A stretch of DNA of 64,000 nt from an uncultured Clostridium sp. (GCA_902496295.1 CABVAF010000002.1:1-64000), one strand, 5' to 3'. Numbered from the stretch's first letter, positions 52,726 through 62,135 are shown. Notes: generated by a model from the sequence alone, not told the origin. Numbers and translations: made by a program.

Positions 52726-53553
52726 CTATTCTATAATAAATTTTATATATGTTCTGTCATCATAAGAAATATTTCCTTCTTGCAATCCTTTTGTTGATTT
52801 ATAAACATGAATAAGTAGTGGATCTTTTTCTAAAATTTCTGCAAGCTTTTCTTCACTTTTTTCTAATGTATTCATTAAAAATGGATACCCATCACTTGCT
52901 AAAACTATTTCATCATTTTTTGCCACTTTAACTTTAGTTATATTCTCTAGATTAACATCAAAACCATCTAAAACATTGCACCCATATTCGCCTTTTTCAT
53001 TGTTATATATTATACTTTGCCTTAGTAAAGGTAAAATATACTCTCTTCCATCATCCTTTTTTAAAATATCTCCTATATTTTTTCCATTCTTTAACTCTAA
53101 GTCTATAAATAAACTTCTAACATCTGAAAGTATTTTATCTGTTTTCTTTTCTTTATTATAAAAAACATTGTTAATTAATGCCTGACAATCCCCAAAAATC
53201 CAAACTTCATTTCTGCTAATACTAAATATAATTAAATTTGCTTGTAGTCTTTCTTCTGGATGTTTTTTTACATTTTCATATACATTACGCTTTATATATT
53301 CTTCTTTAATTAATAAATTTAAATATTTAATACATTCTTCTGCACTTAGATTAAAATTCATTTTACTAATAGCATTTATTAATAGATTTTTTACATATAC
53401 TCCACTAGATGTATTATCCCATAAAGTGTTTCCTTTTGAAGTAACACCATCAATAACAGAAATATAGTTTTCTGTTATTACTAATCCATCTTCACATAGC
53501 TTTGGACTATTCTTTTTTCCTTTTATAAAACTTTCTATAATTTTAATAGACAT
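52726..53553 (-). CDS. PP2C-like protein serine/threonine phosphatase fold
   Basis: A 275-residue protein with a PPM-type outline: CEDGLVITENYISVIDGVTS (metal-binding Asp), WIFGDCQALINN, LASDGYPFL and the terminal YDDRTYIKFI. The spacing is compressed compared with full PP2C enzymes, so activity is uncertain. AGGAG precedes the ATG. It is the last gene of a three-gene unit after the PHP-like gene and an unknown gene, and may regulate a phosphorylated partner. Confidence 0.7.
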   Translation of the reverse strand: MSIKIIESFIKGKKNSPKLCEDGLVITENYISVIDGVTSKGNTLWDNTSSGVYVKNLLINAISKMNFNLSAEECIKYLNLLIKEEYIKRNVYENVKKHPEERLQANLIIFSISRNEVWIFGDCQALINNVFYNKEKKTDKILSDVRSLFIDLELKNGKNIGDILKKDDGREYILPLLRQSIIYNNEKGEYGCNVLDGFDVNLENITKVKVAKNDEIVLASDGYPFLMNTLEKSEEKLAEILEKDPLLIHVYKSTKGLQEGNISYDDRTYIKFIIE

Positions 53554-53561
53554 CTTTTCTC

Positions 53562-54089
53562 CTAAAAAACATCTTCTACATGATTTATATTATATTTTTT
53601 TAAGTAATCGTTTAATTCTTCATACTCTTCTTTTGTTATGTAATGATTATCTACTGTTTGAAATTCTATACTATATTCACTACTGTCACTTTCTTTTAAA
53701 TCCATATAATATTTATCTAAAATTTTTATTGTTGCCTCTTTAATTATCCTTCTGCTTACTTCTTTAAATCCAATTGAATTTAAGATTACTTGCATTTCGG
53801 AAAAGTTATCTAGTTTAACTCTATGCTTTGTTTCCATGTTATAGTATGTCTCGTTTTCTGGATAACAATGTGTGTACTCTATATAGCATTCTGTTTCTTT
53901 TGCATTTCTTACTTCTTTTAGCTCTAAATATTCATACTGATAATCTGCATTAGAAAATTCCATGTTTTCTTTATCATAAGAAATAATAGTAGTTGCTTTT
54001 ACTTCTAAATTTTGAATACTTACGCTATCTATTATTTTTAAAAATGTATTTTTATCAATAGGAATAGTATAACAGTCATTTTTTAACAT
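53562..54089 (-). CDS. Unknown 175-residue protein
   Basis: A beta-rich acidic protein: MLKNDCYTIPIDKNTFLKII, YLELKEVRNAKETECYIEYT, RVKLDNFSEMQVILNSIGFK and IKILDKYYMDL. The layout of a strand with alternating Glu/Lys, a KHRVKLD stretch and a second half weakly resembles CYTH/triphosphatase folds, but key residues are not convincing. It overlaps the PHP-like stop (TAATG), so the two are coupled. Confidence 0.55.
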   Translation of the reverse strand: MLKNDCYTIPIDKNTFLKIIDSVSIQNLEVKATTIISYDKENMEFSNADYQYEYLELKEVRNAKETECYIEYTHCYPENETYYNMETKHRVKLDNFSEMQVILNSIGFKEVSRRIIKEATIKILDKYYMDLKESDSSEYSIEFQTVDNHYITKEEYEELNDYLKKYNINHVEDVF

Positions 54090-55132
54090 TATCTTTCCTC
54101 CTTACTATTCTTTTCTACAGTTTTTCTAATATCTTCAATTGAATATGTTTTTACCCACTCGCTTAATCCTGGAAGTCTATCTGTAGTTATTAAATTTCCA
54201 TTTACATCTTGTGCAATCTTTTCTCCTGGTTGATGGTAATCTGTTCCACCTGTTACATATAAATTATTTTGTGCTGCCAAATTTCTTAAAAATTCTTCAA
54301 ACTCTGCATTTCCTAAATAGCTAGGGTGAATAACTTCTATAGCACTTAATTCTATTCCATAATCTCTAACAAAATCTTCTGCAAGTTTTTTACTATCTCT
54401 CCATGCATTTTGTATTTGAGTTTCGTTTCCTGCTTTTGCATGGTATGCTGCAACGTGTGGAAGTACTACATCTCCTCTGCATTTTTTTATAATATCTATA
54501 ACAGTTTCAACTGGTGGATTAAACCTTGTTTGGTCTAAATAAAATGGTGAATCTGGATTTTTACAATAACGATTAAAAAATGCCCTTGGATTAACAACTA
54601 ATTCTGGTAATAACCCTTTACCTAAATTATAGTCTTTATATTCTGGCGAGGTTAGTCCATAACTTAAAAGTCTTGCTGCCAAATTTTCTTTATCTGAAAT
54701 ATGCATGTTATCATAATCCGCTTTAAATCCTAGCGATTTAGCAACAGTAATTAATCTTTCTAATTCCTTTTTTTGGAATTCTGGTGCATCTGTAAATACA
54801 TAATTTTGTGATACCAATTTATCTAATAAACTATGCTTACTTAAATCTAAATTATATCCTAAAATATCCATTGGAATTTCATGCTTTTGCCCAGCAATAT
54901 TTGTGTACTCATACATTCCTGTCATTTCTAGTCCTATAATTATTTGTATATCTTTAAACTTTTTTCTTTCCGCTTCGGTTAATTTAGGAAATTCCTCAAT
55001 ATATGTTTTTAAAGTTTTATGATCTGTAATTGATACTATAGACACTCCACTTTCTAAACACTCATTTAAAAAATCTGCTAGCGAATTTTTTGCACCCACT
55101 CTATGGTTATGCATTCCTATTATACCTTTCAT
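54089..55132 (-). CDS. PHP-superfamily phosphoesterase-like protein
   Basis: A 347-residue protein. The N-terminal metal site HNHRVGAKNSL is followed by VSITDHKTLKTYIEEFPKLT, then IIGLEMTGMYE, VLPHVAAYHAKAG and VTGGTDYHQPGEK, the ordered metal-binding motifs of PHP phosphoesterases. The start at 55132 is chosen for GGAGG five bases upstream. It heads a coupled operon with an unknown gene and the PP2C-like gene. The substrate is unknown (nucleotide or histidinol-phosphate-like). Confidence 0.75.
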   Translation of the reverse strand: MKGIIGMHNHRVGAKNSLADFLNECLESGVSIVSITDHKTLKTYIEEFPKLTEAERKKFKDIQIIIGLEMTGMYEYTNIAGQKHEIPMDILGYNLDLSKHSLLDKLVSQNYVFTDAPEFQKKELERLITVAKSLGFKADYDNMHISDKENLAARLLSYGLTSPEYKDYNLGKGLLPELVVNPRAFFNRYCKNPDSPFYLDQTRFNPPVETVIDIIKKCRGDVVLPHVAAYHAKAGNETQIQNAWRDSKKLAEDFVRDYGIELSAIEVIHPSYLGNAEFEEFLRNLAAQNNLYVTGGTDYHQPGEKIAQDVNGNLITTDRLPGLSEWVKTYSIEDIRKTVEKNSKEER

Positions 55133-55244
55133 AAGTTCCTCCATATATTTTATTTTAACAACACTTTTACTTATTGTCAAATAACACTCTTTTACACACC
55201 AATATAATTTTCTCTCACATTCTAATATAATTTTTTTGTTTTCT

Positions 55245-55273
55245 TTGACACTTTTATAAATTTATAGTAATAT
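55245..55273 (+). promoter_or_regulatory. glmS promoter
   Basis: TTGACA (55245-55250), 17-base spacer, TAATAT (55268-55273), ~60 bases before the ribozyme cleavage site. Confidence 0.8.
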
Positions 55274-55336
55274 AATTACATTAAAGAAGCTTACAAATTA
55301 TCTTAATATATAAAGTAGGAGGATAGATTTTATTTT

Positions 55337-55490
55337 AGCGCCTGGACAGTTTTTACTGTTGACGAGGATAGGACTTATCGAAAGATTCGGCGGATGGTTC
55401 TATGGCATAGTTACTGCCATTAAATATTAGGTAAAAAATTATAGTAATATAATATAACAAATCTAATAGGGTAACATTAATTTGTAATGC
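55337..55490 (+). ncRNA. glmS ribozyme/riboswitch
   Basis: The leader carries the conserved glmS core: AGCGCC with the cleavage A at 55337, GTTGACGAGGAT, ATCGAAAGATTCGGCGGAT and a following P4-type stem (ATGGCA / TGCCAT). Glucosamine-6-phosphate triggers self-cleavage and reduces glmS mRNA. It lies directly upstream of glmS, as always for this class. The 3' boundary is approximate. Confidence 0.95.
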
Positions 55491-55532
55491 TTTCTTAAAA
55501 ACAATTTTAATCAATTTTTAAGGAGGTATTTT

Positions 55533-57371
55533 ATGTGTGGAATTGTTGGATATATAGGTAGTAAAAAAGCTACTCCTATATTAATTAATGGACTTTTAAG
55601 TTTAGAATATAGAGGATATGACTCTGCTGGAATTGCAGTTTTGGATAACAATAAAATTGCTGTAATGAAAAATAAAGGAAGAGTTAACAATTTATACGAT
55701 TTAGATGGTATTAATGAATTGACTGGTACTGTTGGAATAGCACATACCAGATGGGCAACGCATGGCAAACCATCTAAAGAAAATTCTCATCCACATATGG
55801 ATAATAGTAACACTTTTGCAGTTGTTCATAATGGAATTATAGAAAATTATACAGAAATAAGAAAGTTTTTAGAAAGCAAAGGATATAAATTTTTATCTCA
55901 AACAGATACTGAGGTTATTCCTAATTTAATTCATTATTACTATGAAAATGGAATACAAGGAGAAAACCCATTTTTAAGAGCAGTAAAATCTGCTGTTGAT
56001 GACTTAAAAGGAAGCTACGCTATTGGTGTTATATCAAATAAACACCCTGATAAATTTATTGCTGTAAGAAAAGACAGTCCTTTAGTAATAGGAAAAGGAC
56101 ATGGCGAAAACTTTATTGCTTCAGATATTCCTGCAATATTACCATATACAAGGGAATTTTATCTACCAGATGATAATGAATTTGTAGAAATTTTTGAGAA
56201 TAAAATTAAATTTTATGATTCAAGTTTAGTAGAACACTCTAAAGCAGTAAAAAATATAGAATGGGATGCTTGTGCAGCCGAAAAGGATGGCTTTGACGAC
56301 TATATGTTAAAGGAAATTTATGAGCAACCTACTGCTATAAGAGAAACTATAGGTTCTAGATTTAGGTTAGGTGAAAAGTGCGACTTTGACGACCTAAATT
56401 TTACTAAAGAATTTTTATCTAGTATTAACAAAATTTATATAGTTGCATGTGGTACTGCTATGCACGCTGGTTTAACCGGAAAAACTATTATAGAAAAACT
56501 TTGTAAAATACCTGTAACTGTGGATATTGCATCTGAGTATAGGTATAGAGACCCTATAGTAGATAAAAATACATTATGCATTTTTATTAGTCAATCTGGA
56601 GAAACCGCAGATACTATCGCAGCCTTAAAACTTTCTAAAGAGAAAGGTGCTACAACACTTGCTGTATCTAATGTTATAGGAAGTTCTATAACGCGTGAGG
56701 CAGACTATACTATTTATACACATGCAGGACCAGAAATAGCAGTTGCTTCAACAAAGGCATATTCTTCTCAAGTAGTATTGCTTGCTATACTTGCTATACA
56801 TTTTGCAGAAATTTTAAATAGTACATCAGATGATGTTTTAGAAAATTTAAAATCTGAAATATTAGATTTACCTGTAAAAATTAGTAATATACTAGATAAT
56901 ACAGAAGAAATAAAAGCTTTTGCTAAAAAAGTGTATACAGAAAAAGATATGTTTTTCTTAGGAAGAGGAACAGATTATAACGTAGCTTTAGAGGGGTCTT
57001 TAAAGTTAAAAGAAATATCTTATATACATTCTGAGGCATATGCTGCTGGTGAATTAAAACATGGACCTATAGCATTAATTGAAAACAATGTAACAGTAAT
57101 AGGAATAATAACAGACTCTACTTTAGTAGAAAAGTCATTAAGTAATATTCAAGAAGTAATTACTCGCGGTGCAAAGACATTAATAATTACAAATCAAATA
57201 ATACCTTCTGACCACTTTAATTATGTAATAAATATTCCAAATACTAGTTCTTTTCTATCACCTATATTATCTGTTATTCCGCTTCAACTTTTCTCTTATT
57301 ATATATCTAAGAATAAAGGATTAGATGTCGATAAGCCAAGAAATTTAGCAAAATCCGTTACTGTAGAATAA
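55533..57371 (+). CDS. glmS: Glutamine-fructose-6-phosphate aminotransferase
   Basis: A 612-residue enzyme making glucosamine-6-phosphate for cell-wall synthesis. The N-terminal glutaminase begins MCGIVGYIG (Cys2 nucleophile), with HTRWATHGKPS. Two SIS isomerase domains follow (YIVACGTAMHAGLTGKTIIE; FISQSGETADTI; FLGRGTDYNVALEGSLKLKE), ending in the conserved DKPRNLAKSVTVE. AAGGAGG precedes the ATG. Controlled by the upstream ribozyme. Confidence 0.97.
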   Translation: MCGIVGYIGSKKATPILINGLLSLEYRGYDSAGIAVLDNNKIAVMKNKGRVNNLYDLDGINELTGTVGIAHTRWATHGKPSKENSHPHMDNSNTFAVVHNGIIENYTEIRKFLESKGYKFLSQTDTEVIPNLIHYYYENGIQGENPFLRAVKSAVDDLKGSYAIGVISNKHPDKFIAVRKDSPLVIGKGHGENFIASDIPAILPYTREFYLPDDNEFVEIFENKIKFYDSSLVEHSKAVKNIEWDACAAEKDGFDDYMLKEIYEQPTAIRETIGSRFRLGEKCDFDDLNFTKEFLSSINKIYIVACGTAMHAGLTGKTIIEKLCKIPVTVDIASEYRYRDPIVDKNTLCIFISQSGETADTIAALKLSKEKGATTLAVSNVIGSSITREADYTIYTHAGPEIAVASTKAYSSQVVLLAILAIHFAEILNSTSDDVLENLKSEILDLPVKISNILDNTEEIKAFAKKVYTEKDMFFLGRGTDYNVALEGSLKLKEISYIHSEAYAAGELKHGPIALIENNVTVIGIITDSTLVEKSLSNIQEVITRGAKTLIITNQIIPSDHFNYVINIPNTSSFLSPILSVIPLQLFSYYISKNKGLDVDKPRNLAKSVTVE

Positions 57372-57400
57372 AATAATAATCATTTAAGAGGTGTACTAAA

Positions 57401-58261
57401 ATGGAAGAAAGATATGCAGGCTCTCAAAAAGCTGGAATTATTGGAATACTTGGAAATATGTTTTTATTAATTATAAAAGGAGCTATTGGGCTTTTTACTC
57501 ATAGTCAAGCAATGATAGCAGATGCTGCTAACAGTTTTGGAGATATTTTTGCATCGGCAATGACTTCTATAGGTAGTAAAATTGCCAGTGCACCTCAAGA
57601 TGATGATCACAATTTTGGTCATGGAAAAGCTGAGTACATATTTTCACTTTTAATAAGCCTTTCTATGATTATTATAGCTTTTAAATTGTTATATGACTCA
57701 ACAAGTAATTTAATTTTAGGAAAAGAATTTACTTTTTCATGGATGTTAGTTTTAGTATGTATTATTACTATTGTTACTAAATTTTCCTTATATTTATACA
57801 CTTTTAACTTATATAGGAAAAACAATAATTTACTATTAAAAGCTAATATGAAAGACCACAGAAATGACTGTATAATTACTACTTTTACTTTAATTTCTGT
57901 ACTACTTAGTTTATCTGGCATATATTGGTTTGATAGTATTGTTGGTATTGGTATTTCAGTATGGATTTGTATAACAGGCGTTAAAATTTTTATAGAGAGT
58001 TATAATGTTTTAATGGATAAAGCCATTGATAACAAGACTAAAGAAGAAATTCACGAGATTATTAATTCATTTAAAGAAATTAAAGGAACAAAGCATTTTA
58101 CCTCAACACCAGTTGGATACCAATACTTAATATCTATTTCTATAGATTTGGACGGAAACATGTCTACCTTTGAAAGTCATGAAATTGCCGATAGTTTAGA
58201 AAAAAAGTTAAATAAACTTCCTTCAATCTATTTAGCAATTATTCATGTAAATCCAGTTTAA
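57401..58261 (+). CDS. Cation diffusion facilitator transporter
   Basis: A 286-residue CDF-family metal/proton antiporter. Metal-binding motifs sit in membrane segments: AMIADAANSFGDIFASA (helix II) and HRNDCIITTFTLIS (helix V; HxxxD). The DDDHNFGHGKAE loop and the C-terminal cytoplasmic ferredoxin-like domain (FESHEIADSLEKKL) are present. It exports divalent metal (Zn, Mn or Fe). It lies 29 bases after glmS, probably on the same transcript. Confidence 0.93.
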   Translation: MEERYAGSQKAGIIGILGNMFLLIIKGAIGLFTHSQAMIADAANSFGDIFASAMTSIGSKIASAPQDDDHNFGHGKAEYIFSLLISLSMIIIAFKLLYDSTSNLILGKEFTFSWMLVLVCIITIVTKFSLYLYTFNLYRKNNNLLLKANMKDHRNDCIITTFTLISVLLSLSGIYWFDSIVGIGISVWICITGVKIFIESYNVLMDKAIDNKTKEEIHEIINSFKEIKGTKHFTSTPVGYQYLISISIDLDGNMSTFESHEIADSLEKKLNKLPSIYLAIIHVNPV

Positions 58262-58291
58262 AAGCATTAAATAAATAGATAAAACGTCAAA

Positions 58292-58327
58292 TAAACCCAT
58301 TAGTCTAGAAACGCTAATGGGTTATTT
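58292..58327. terminator. Bidirectional terminator between CDF gene and bofA
   Basis: AACCCATTAG / CTAATGGGTT stem with a ten-base loop and T/A-rich flanks. Confidence 0.85.
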
Positions 58328-58337
58328 TATATAAGAT

Positions 58338-58601
58338 TTACGTTAAAAATATGGTCAATACAACTAACAAAACGGCTCCTGGAATTCCTAATATTCCTAC
58401 AAGTAACGAAGTACCTATATTTAGCCCTATATGAAAATTTAAATTTGCACCTATTAAATTTATTAAAAATATAATTACTCCACCAATAATAGAGTTTCCT
58501 ATTAGTTTTATTATTCCTTTTAACGGCCATGCAAATATCTTTCCTAGTATAAAAATTGCTATAATGCATACTACAAATGTTATTAAAATATTACTGTCCA
58601 A
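58338..58601 (-). CDS. bofA: BofA-family sporulation protein
   Basis: An 87-residue membrane protein with three hydrophobic segments and the family pattern LIGNSIIGGVIIFLINLIG, LNIGTSLLVGILGIPGAVLL. BofA inhibits the pro-sigmaK protease SpoIVFB in spore formers. It follows yaaL, as in B. subtilis (recR-yaaL-bofA). Supports a spore-forming ancestry. Confidence 0.9.
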   Translation of the reverse strand: MDSNILITFVVCIIAIFILGKIFAWPLKGIIKLIGNSIIGGVIIFLINLIGANLNFHIGLNIGTSLLVGILGIPGAVLLVVLTIFLT

Positions 58602-58651
58602 GAACTCTCACCTCTTTAATTAATACTATGAAATTTCTTGGACAATTATTA

Positions 58652-58930
58652 CTATACTACTTCATTTTTTCTTAAATATATTTCATTTGTCATATCTAAA
58701 GCTATTCCTTGTTCTTTTGCTTGCTTCATTAAATAATCCAACTTACTTTTATTAGCCTTAATTTGATAAGCATAATAATCTATTAGCTCTTTTTCTGCAA
58801 ATTCAAAATTATGGTTAGCCATATCTAAATCTTTTTTTGTTTTTAGTATGCTAACAACAAGTTCTACACTTTTTTGCTCCTCTGTTTTATTAGGAACTTT
58901 TCTTTCTTCTTTTATATACTTGTCTTCCAT
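58652..58930 (-). CDS. yaaL: YaaL/DUF2508 family protein
   Basis: A 92-residue soluble helical protein: VVSILKTKKDLDMANHNFEF, ELIDYYAYQIKANKSKLDYL. It matches DUF2508 (YaaL) by length, helical pattern and position directly upstream of bofA. Function unknown. GGGAG precedes the ATG. Confidence 0.8.
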   Translation of the reverse strand: MEDKYIKEERKVPNKTEEQKSVELVVSILKTKKDLDMANHNFEFAEKELIDYYAYQIKANKSKLDYLMKQAKEQGIALDMTNEIYLRKNEVV

Positions 58931-59145
58931 TTAATATTCTCCCTTAATTTGTTAATATTACTATTATATGTAAATATATTAATTTTATACAAATATTATG
59001 TTTTTCTTATCTACCCTATATTTAATTTTTTAAGTAGTATAGTATAAATCTAACTTTAGCTACTTATTATTTTACCTCCTTCTTGATTATCTAGGATTTT
59101 TGTGATAGAATTAGGACATTATCATAATGAAAAGAGGTAGTTTAT

Positions 59146-60432
59146 ATGATTGATATTAAATTAATTAGAGAAAATCCAGAACTCGTTAAGGAAAATATTA
59201 AAAAGAAATTCCAAAATCATAAGCTTGTTTTAGTAGACGAAGTTCGCAATTTGGATGAAAAAAACAGACAAGCTAAACTAAGAGGCGATGAACTTAGAAT
59301 GCAAAGAAATTCATTAAGTAGCGAGATTGGTACATTAATGAAAGACGGTAAAAAAACTGAGGCAGAAGAAATTAAAAAACAAGTTCAAAGCATTAATAAA
59401 GAGCTTGAAGAAAACGAAAAGCTTGAAGAAGAATACAGCAAAGAAATAACAGAAAGAATGATGAAAATCCCTAATATCATGCACTCTTCCGTACCTCTTG
59501 GAGAAGATGATAGTAAAAACGTAGAAATAGAAAAATTTGGAGATCCAGTAATTCCTTCATATGAAATTCCATATCATACAGATATTATGGAATCTCTTGC
59601 AGGAATAGATTTAGACTCAGCTCGTAGAGTTGCAGGAAATGGTTTCTATTACTTAATGGGAGATATAGCTAGACTTCATTCTGCTGTTTTAGCATATGCA
59701 AGAGACTTTATGATAAATAAAGGTTTTACATATTGTATTCCACCATTTATGATTAGAAGTGATGTAGTTACAGGTGTAATGAGCTTCGAAGAAATGGATG
59801 CAATGATGTATAAAATAGAGGGCGAAGACTTATATTTAATTGGTACAAGTGAGCATTCTATGATAGGTAAATTTAAAGGACAAATATTACCTAAAAATGA
59901 AGTTCCTTATACAATGACTTCTTACTCACCTTGTTTTAGAAAAGAAAAAGGTGCACATGGAATTGAAGAACGTGGTGTATACCGTATTCACCAATTTGAA
60001 AAGCAAGAAATGATTGTTGTATGTGAACCAGAAGACAGTTGGAATTGGTATGATAAGTTATGGTCATATACAGTTGAATTATTTAGAAGTATGGACATTC
60101 CTGTACGTACATTAGAATGTTGCAGTGGTGACTTAGCAGATTTAAAGGCTAAGAGCTGCGATGTTGAAGCTTGGAGCCCAAGACAACAAAAATATTTTGA
60201 AGTTGGAAGTTGTTCTAACTTAACAGATGCTCAAGCAAGACGTTTAGGAATACGTATAAAAGGAGAAAAAGGAAACTACTATGCGCATACATTAAACAAT
60301 ACTGTAGTTGCTCCACCTCGTATGTTAATTGCTTTACTAGAAAACAACTACAATGAAGATGGTAGCGTTTCTATTCCAAAGGTATTATGGCCTTACATGG
60401 GTGGTACAGAAAAATTAGTACCTAAAAAATAA
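59146..60432 (+). CDS. serS: Seryl-tRNA synthetase
   Basis: A 428-residue class II synthetase. The N-terminal long coiled-coil arm (~1-110) grips the tRNA-Ser variable arm. The catalytic domain has motif 2 SPCFRKEKGAHGIEERGVYR and motif 3 NNTVVAPPRMLIALLENN. AAGAGGTAG precedes the ATG. I see no T-box leader upstream. Monocistronic, with its own terminator. Confidence 0.97.
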   Translation: MIDIKLIRENPELVKENIKKKFQNHKLVLVDEVRNLDEKNRQAKLRGDELRMQRNSLSSEIGTLMKDGKKTEAEEIKKQVQSINKELEENEKLEEEYSKEITERMMKIPNIMHSSVPLGEDDSKNVEIEKFGDPVIPSYEIPYHTDIMESLAGIDLDSARRVAGNGFYYLMGDIARLHSAVLAYARDFMINKGFTYCIPPFMIRSDVVTGVMSFEEMDAMMYKIEGEDLYLIGTSEHSMIGKFKGQILPKNEVPYTMTSYSPCFRKEKGAHGIEERGVYRIHQFEKQEMIVVCEPEDSWNWYDKLWSYTVELFRSMDIPVRTLECCSGDLADLKAKSCDVEAWSPRQQKYFEVGSCSNLTDAQARRLGIRIKGEKGNYYAHTLNNTVVAPPRMLIALLENNYNEDGSVSIPKVLWPYMGGTEKLVPKK

Positions 60433-60460
60433 TTTGCTAAATATGAATTCATAGATTTAG

Positions 60461-60497
60461 AAAATAGTTATAGATTTTATCTGTAACTATTTTTTTG
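60461..60497 (+). terminator. Terminator of serS
   Basis: AAATAGTTATAGAT / ATCTGTAACTATTT stem followed by a T-run. Confidence 0.85.
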
Positions 60498-60551
60498 TTT
60501 AAAATCTAAGTATACCATTCATATAACAAATAGGTATTAGGTACACATTAT

Positions 60552-60597
60552 CTATTATAACTTATAGCATATTCCTATTATAGCTTATAGTACATTC
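60552..60597. repeat. Tandem 23-bp direct repeat upstream of purA
   Basis: Two adjacent copies, starting at 60552 and 60575, of CTATTATARCTTATAG followed by CATATTC or TACATTC; about 20 of 23 positions match. They end just before the purA promoter. Confidence 0.65.
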
Positions 60598-60605
60598 GTA
60601 TATTA

Positions 60606-60634
60606 TTGATTTTCTTAAAAAATTGTGATAAAAT
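60606..60634 (+). promoter_or_regulatory. purA promoter
   Basis: TTGATT (60606-60611), 17-base spacer, TAAAAT (60629-60634). Confidence 0.6.
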
Positions 60635-60704
60635 TTCTTTGTAAGTTTTTATGGTAACTCAAAAACTCACTAACATTTTTATGTGTGCAAAAGGAGTGAA
60701 AAAA

Positions 60705-62057
60705 GTGCACAAATGCGTAACAGTTGTTGTAGGAACTAAATGGGGCGATGAAGGAAAAGGAAAAGTTGCCTCAGCAGAGTCTAATGACGCAACCCTTGTA
60801 ATGCGGGCTACTGGTGGCAACAACGCCGGTCATACCGTAGTTTACAACGGTCAAAAGTTGTCTCTGCACCTTGTTCCTGGTGGAATTGTATATCCACAAA
60901 CTACATGCATTATTGGTCCTGGTGTTGTTATTGACCCCCTTATTCTCCAAGACGAGATTTCTGTTCTTGAAAGTATGGGAGTCCCGAACATTTCGTCTCG
61001 TTTAAAAATTAGCGGACGCGCTCATGTAATTTTCCCGTACCACAAAGACTTGGACAAATTACATGAAAAGCTAAAAAACAATCCTGTTGGCACTACCGGT
61101 CGCGGTATTGGTCCATGCTATTCGGACAAAAGTAATCGTACTGGAATTAGGGTTTACGACTTACTTTTGCCCAAGGAAAAATTGGAGCAAAAAATAACTG
61201 AGGTAACTCGGTTACACTATCAGGTTCTGGAGGCAAATGGTTTTAACCGAAATTTGTTAGAGCCTCATCTTCTCGCAAATGCATATCACGTTTGTGGTGA
61301 GGAGTTAAAACCATTTATCTGCAATGTAGATCCTATTATTTCAAAGGCAATTGAAGGTAACCAAAAAATCGTAGTCGAAGGTGCCCAAGCTTTTAGGCTT
61401 GACCTTGACCACGGAGATTATACTATGGTTACAAGTTCCAACCCTGTAACTGCTGGTACACTTTGCGGAGCTGCTTTGCCTCCCCAGGCTTTAAAAGAAG
61501 TTATTGGAGTAGACAAGGCGTACAACAGCCGTGTTGGCAATGGCCCATTTCCTACAGAGCAAGGTACTTCGGACCCGCAAATTAGCAATGTTGCCTCAAC
61601 TTCTAAAGAGTTTATTGGCGACATTATACGTGAACTCGGACATGAATATGGTACCACAACTGGCAGGCCTCGCAGGTGTGGCTGGATGGATGCAGTTATA
61701 CTGCGTTCTGCTAAACATACTTGTGGCATTGACTATCTATGCATTAATCACCTCGATACGCTGGGAAAAATTGGCCTAAAAGTAGGAGAAGTCAAGATTT
61801 GTGTAGGCTACATCTATCAAGACAAGTCTATTTACTATTTCCCTGACGACATTTCACTAACAGGTGAAATTCCTACCCCTTGCTACTATACAATTGAAGG
61901 CGGGTGGGAAATTTCAAATTCTTGCAAGACTTACAAAGAATTGCCGAAAAAAGCCAAAGAATTTATCAAAATCGTTGAAGAAGTATCTGGCATTCCGGTG
62001 AAATATATCGGAATTGGTCCTTCAAACGATGACCTTATTATTCGCAATAATCTATAG
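60705..62057 (+). CDS. purA: Adenylosuccinate synthetase, divergent and of foreign composition
   Basis: A 450-residue enzyme joining IMP and aspartate with GTP. The P-loop GTKWGDEGKGK (catalytic Asp kept), MRATGGNNAGHT, VGTTGRGIGPCYSDK, VTSSNPVTAG, RVGNGPFPTE and TTTGRPRRCGWMD are present. The usual GAQG is GAQA followed by FRLDLDHGDYT, unusual for the family. Start GTG at 60705, eight bases after AAAGGAG. Codon use is much more GC-rich than neighbours. It has two in-frame CGG codons (Arg34 and Arg169) with no frame break. It is not the phage PurZ type, which replaces the catalytic Asp. Confidence 0.9.
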   Translation: MHKCVTVVVGTKWGDEGKGKVASAESNDATLVMRATGGNNAGHTVVYNGQKLSLHLVPGGIVYPQTTCIIGPGVVIDPLILQDEISVLESMGVPNISSRLKISGRAHVIFPYHKDLDKLHEKLKNNPVGTTGRGIGPCYSDKSNRTGIRVYDLLLPKEKLEQKITEVTRLHYQVLEANGFNRNLLEPHLLANAYHVCGEELKPFICNVDPIISKAIEGNQKIVVEGAQAFRLDLDHGDYTMVTSSNPVTAGTLCGAALPPQALKEVIGVDKAYNSRVGNGPFPTEQGTSDPQISNVASTSKEFIGDIIRELGHEYGTTTGRPRRCGWMDAVILRSAKHTCGIDYLCINHLDTLGKIGLKVGEVKICVGYIYQDKSIYYFPDDISLTGEIPTPCYYTIEGGWEISNSCKTYKELPKKAKEFIKIVEEVSGIPVKYIGIGPSNDDLIIRNNL

Positions 62058-62095
62058 CATTTAACAACTGTTACCAAAAAACTTACAAGAGTTAC

Positions 62096-62135
62096 ACTGA
62101 AGGGGGATTCTTTTTTTAAGATATCCCCCTTCTCT
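62096..62135 (+). terminator. Terminator of purA
   Basis: GAAGGGGGAT / ATCCCCCTTC stem with a T-rich loop, then CTTTATTTTATTT. Confidence 0.85.

Noticed and set aside
50280..55132. Anti-phage defence island
   Set aside because: PHP and PP2C domains alone are not diagnostic, and no nuclease, sensor or toxin module is recognisable.
58327..58569. Alternative gene in the bofA region
   Set aside because: A shifted-frame shadow of bofA, which has the clear family pattern.
58930..59145. T-box leader upstream of serS
   Set aside because: No specifier/antiterminator arrangement or TGGNACCGCG-like T-box sequence is visible in the ~215 bases.
60705..62057. Phage PurZ-type synthetase for diaminopurine
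   Set aside because: The catalytic Asp in WGDEGKGK is present and the length is that of bacterial PurA.
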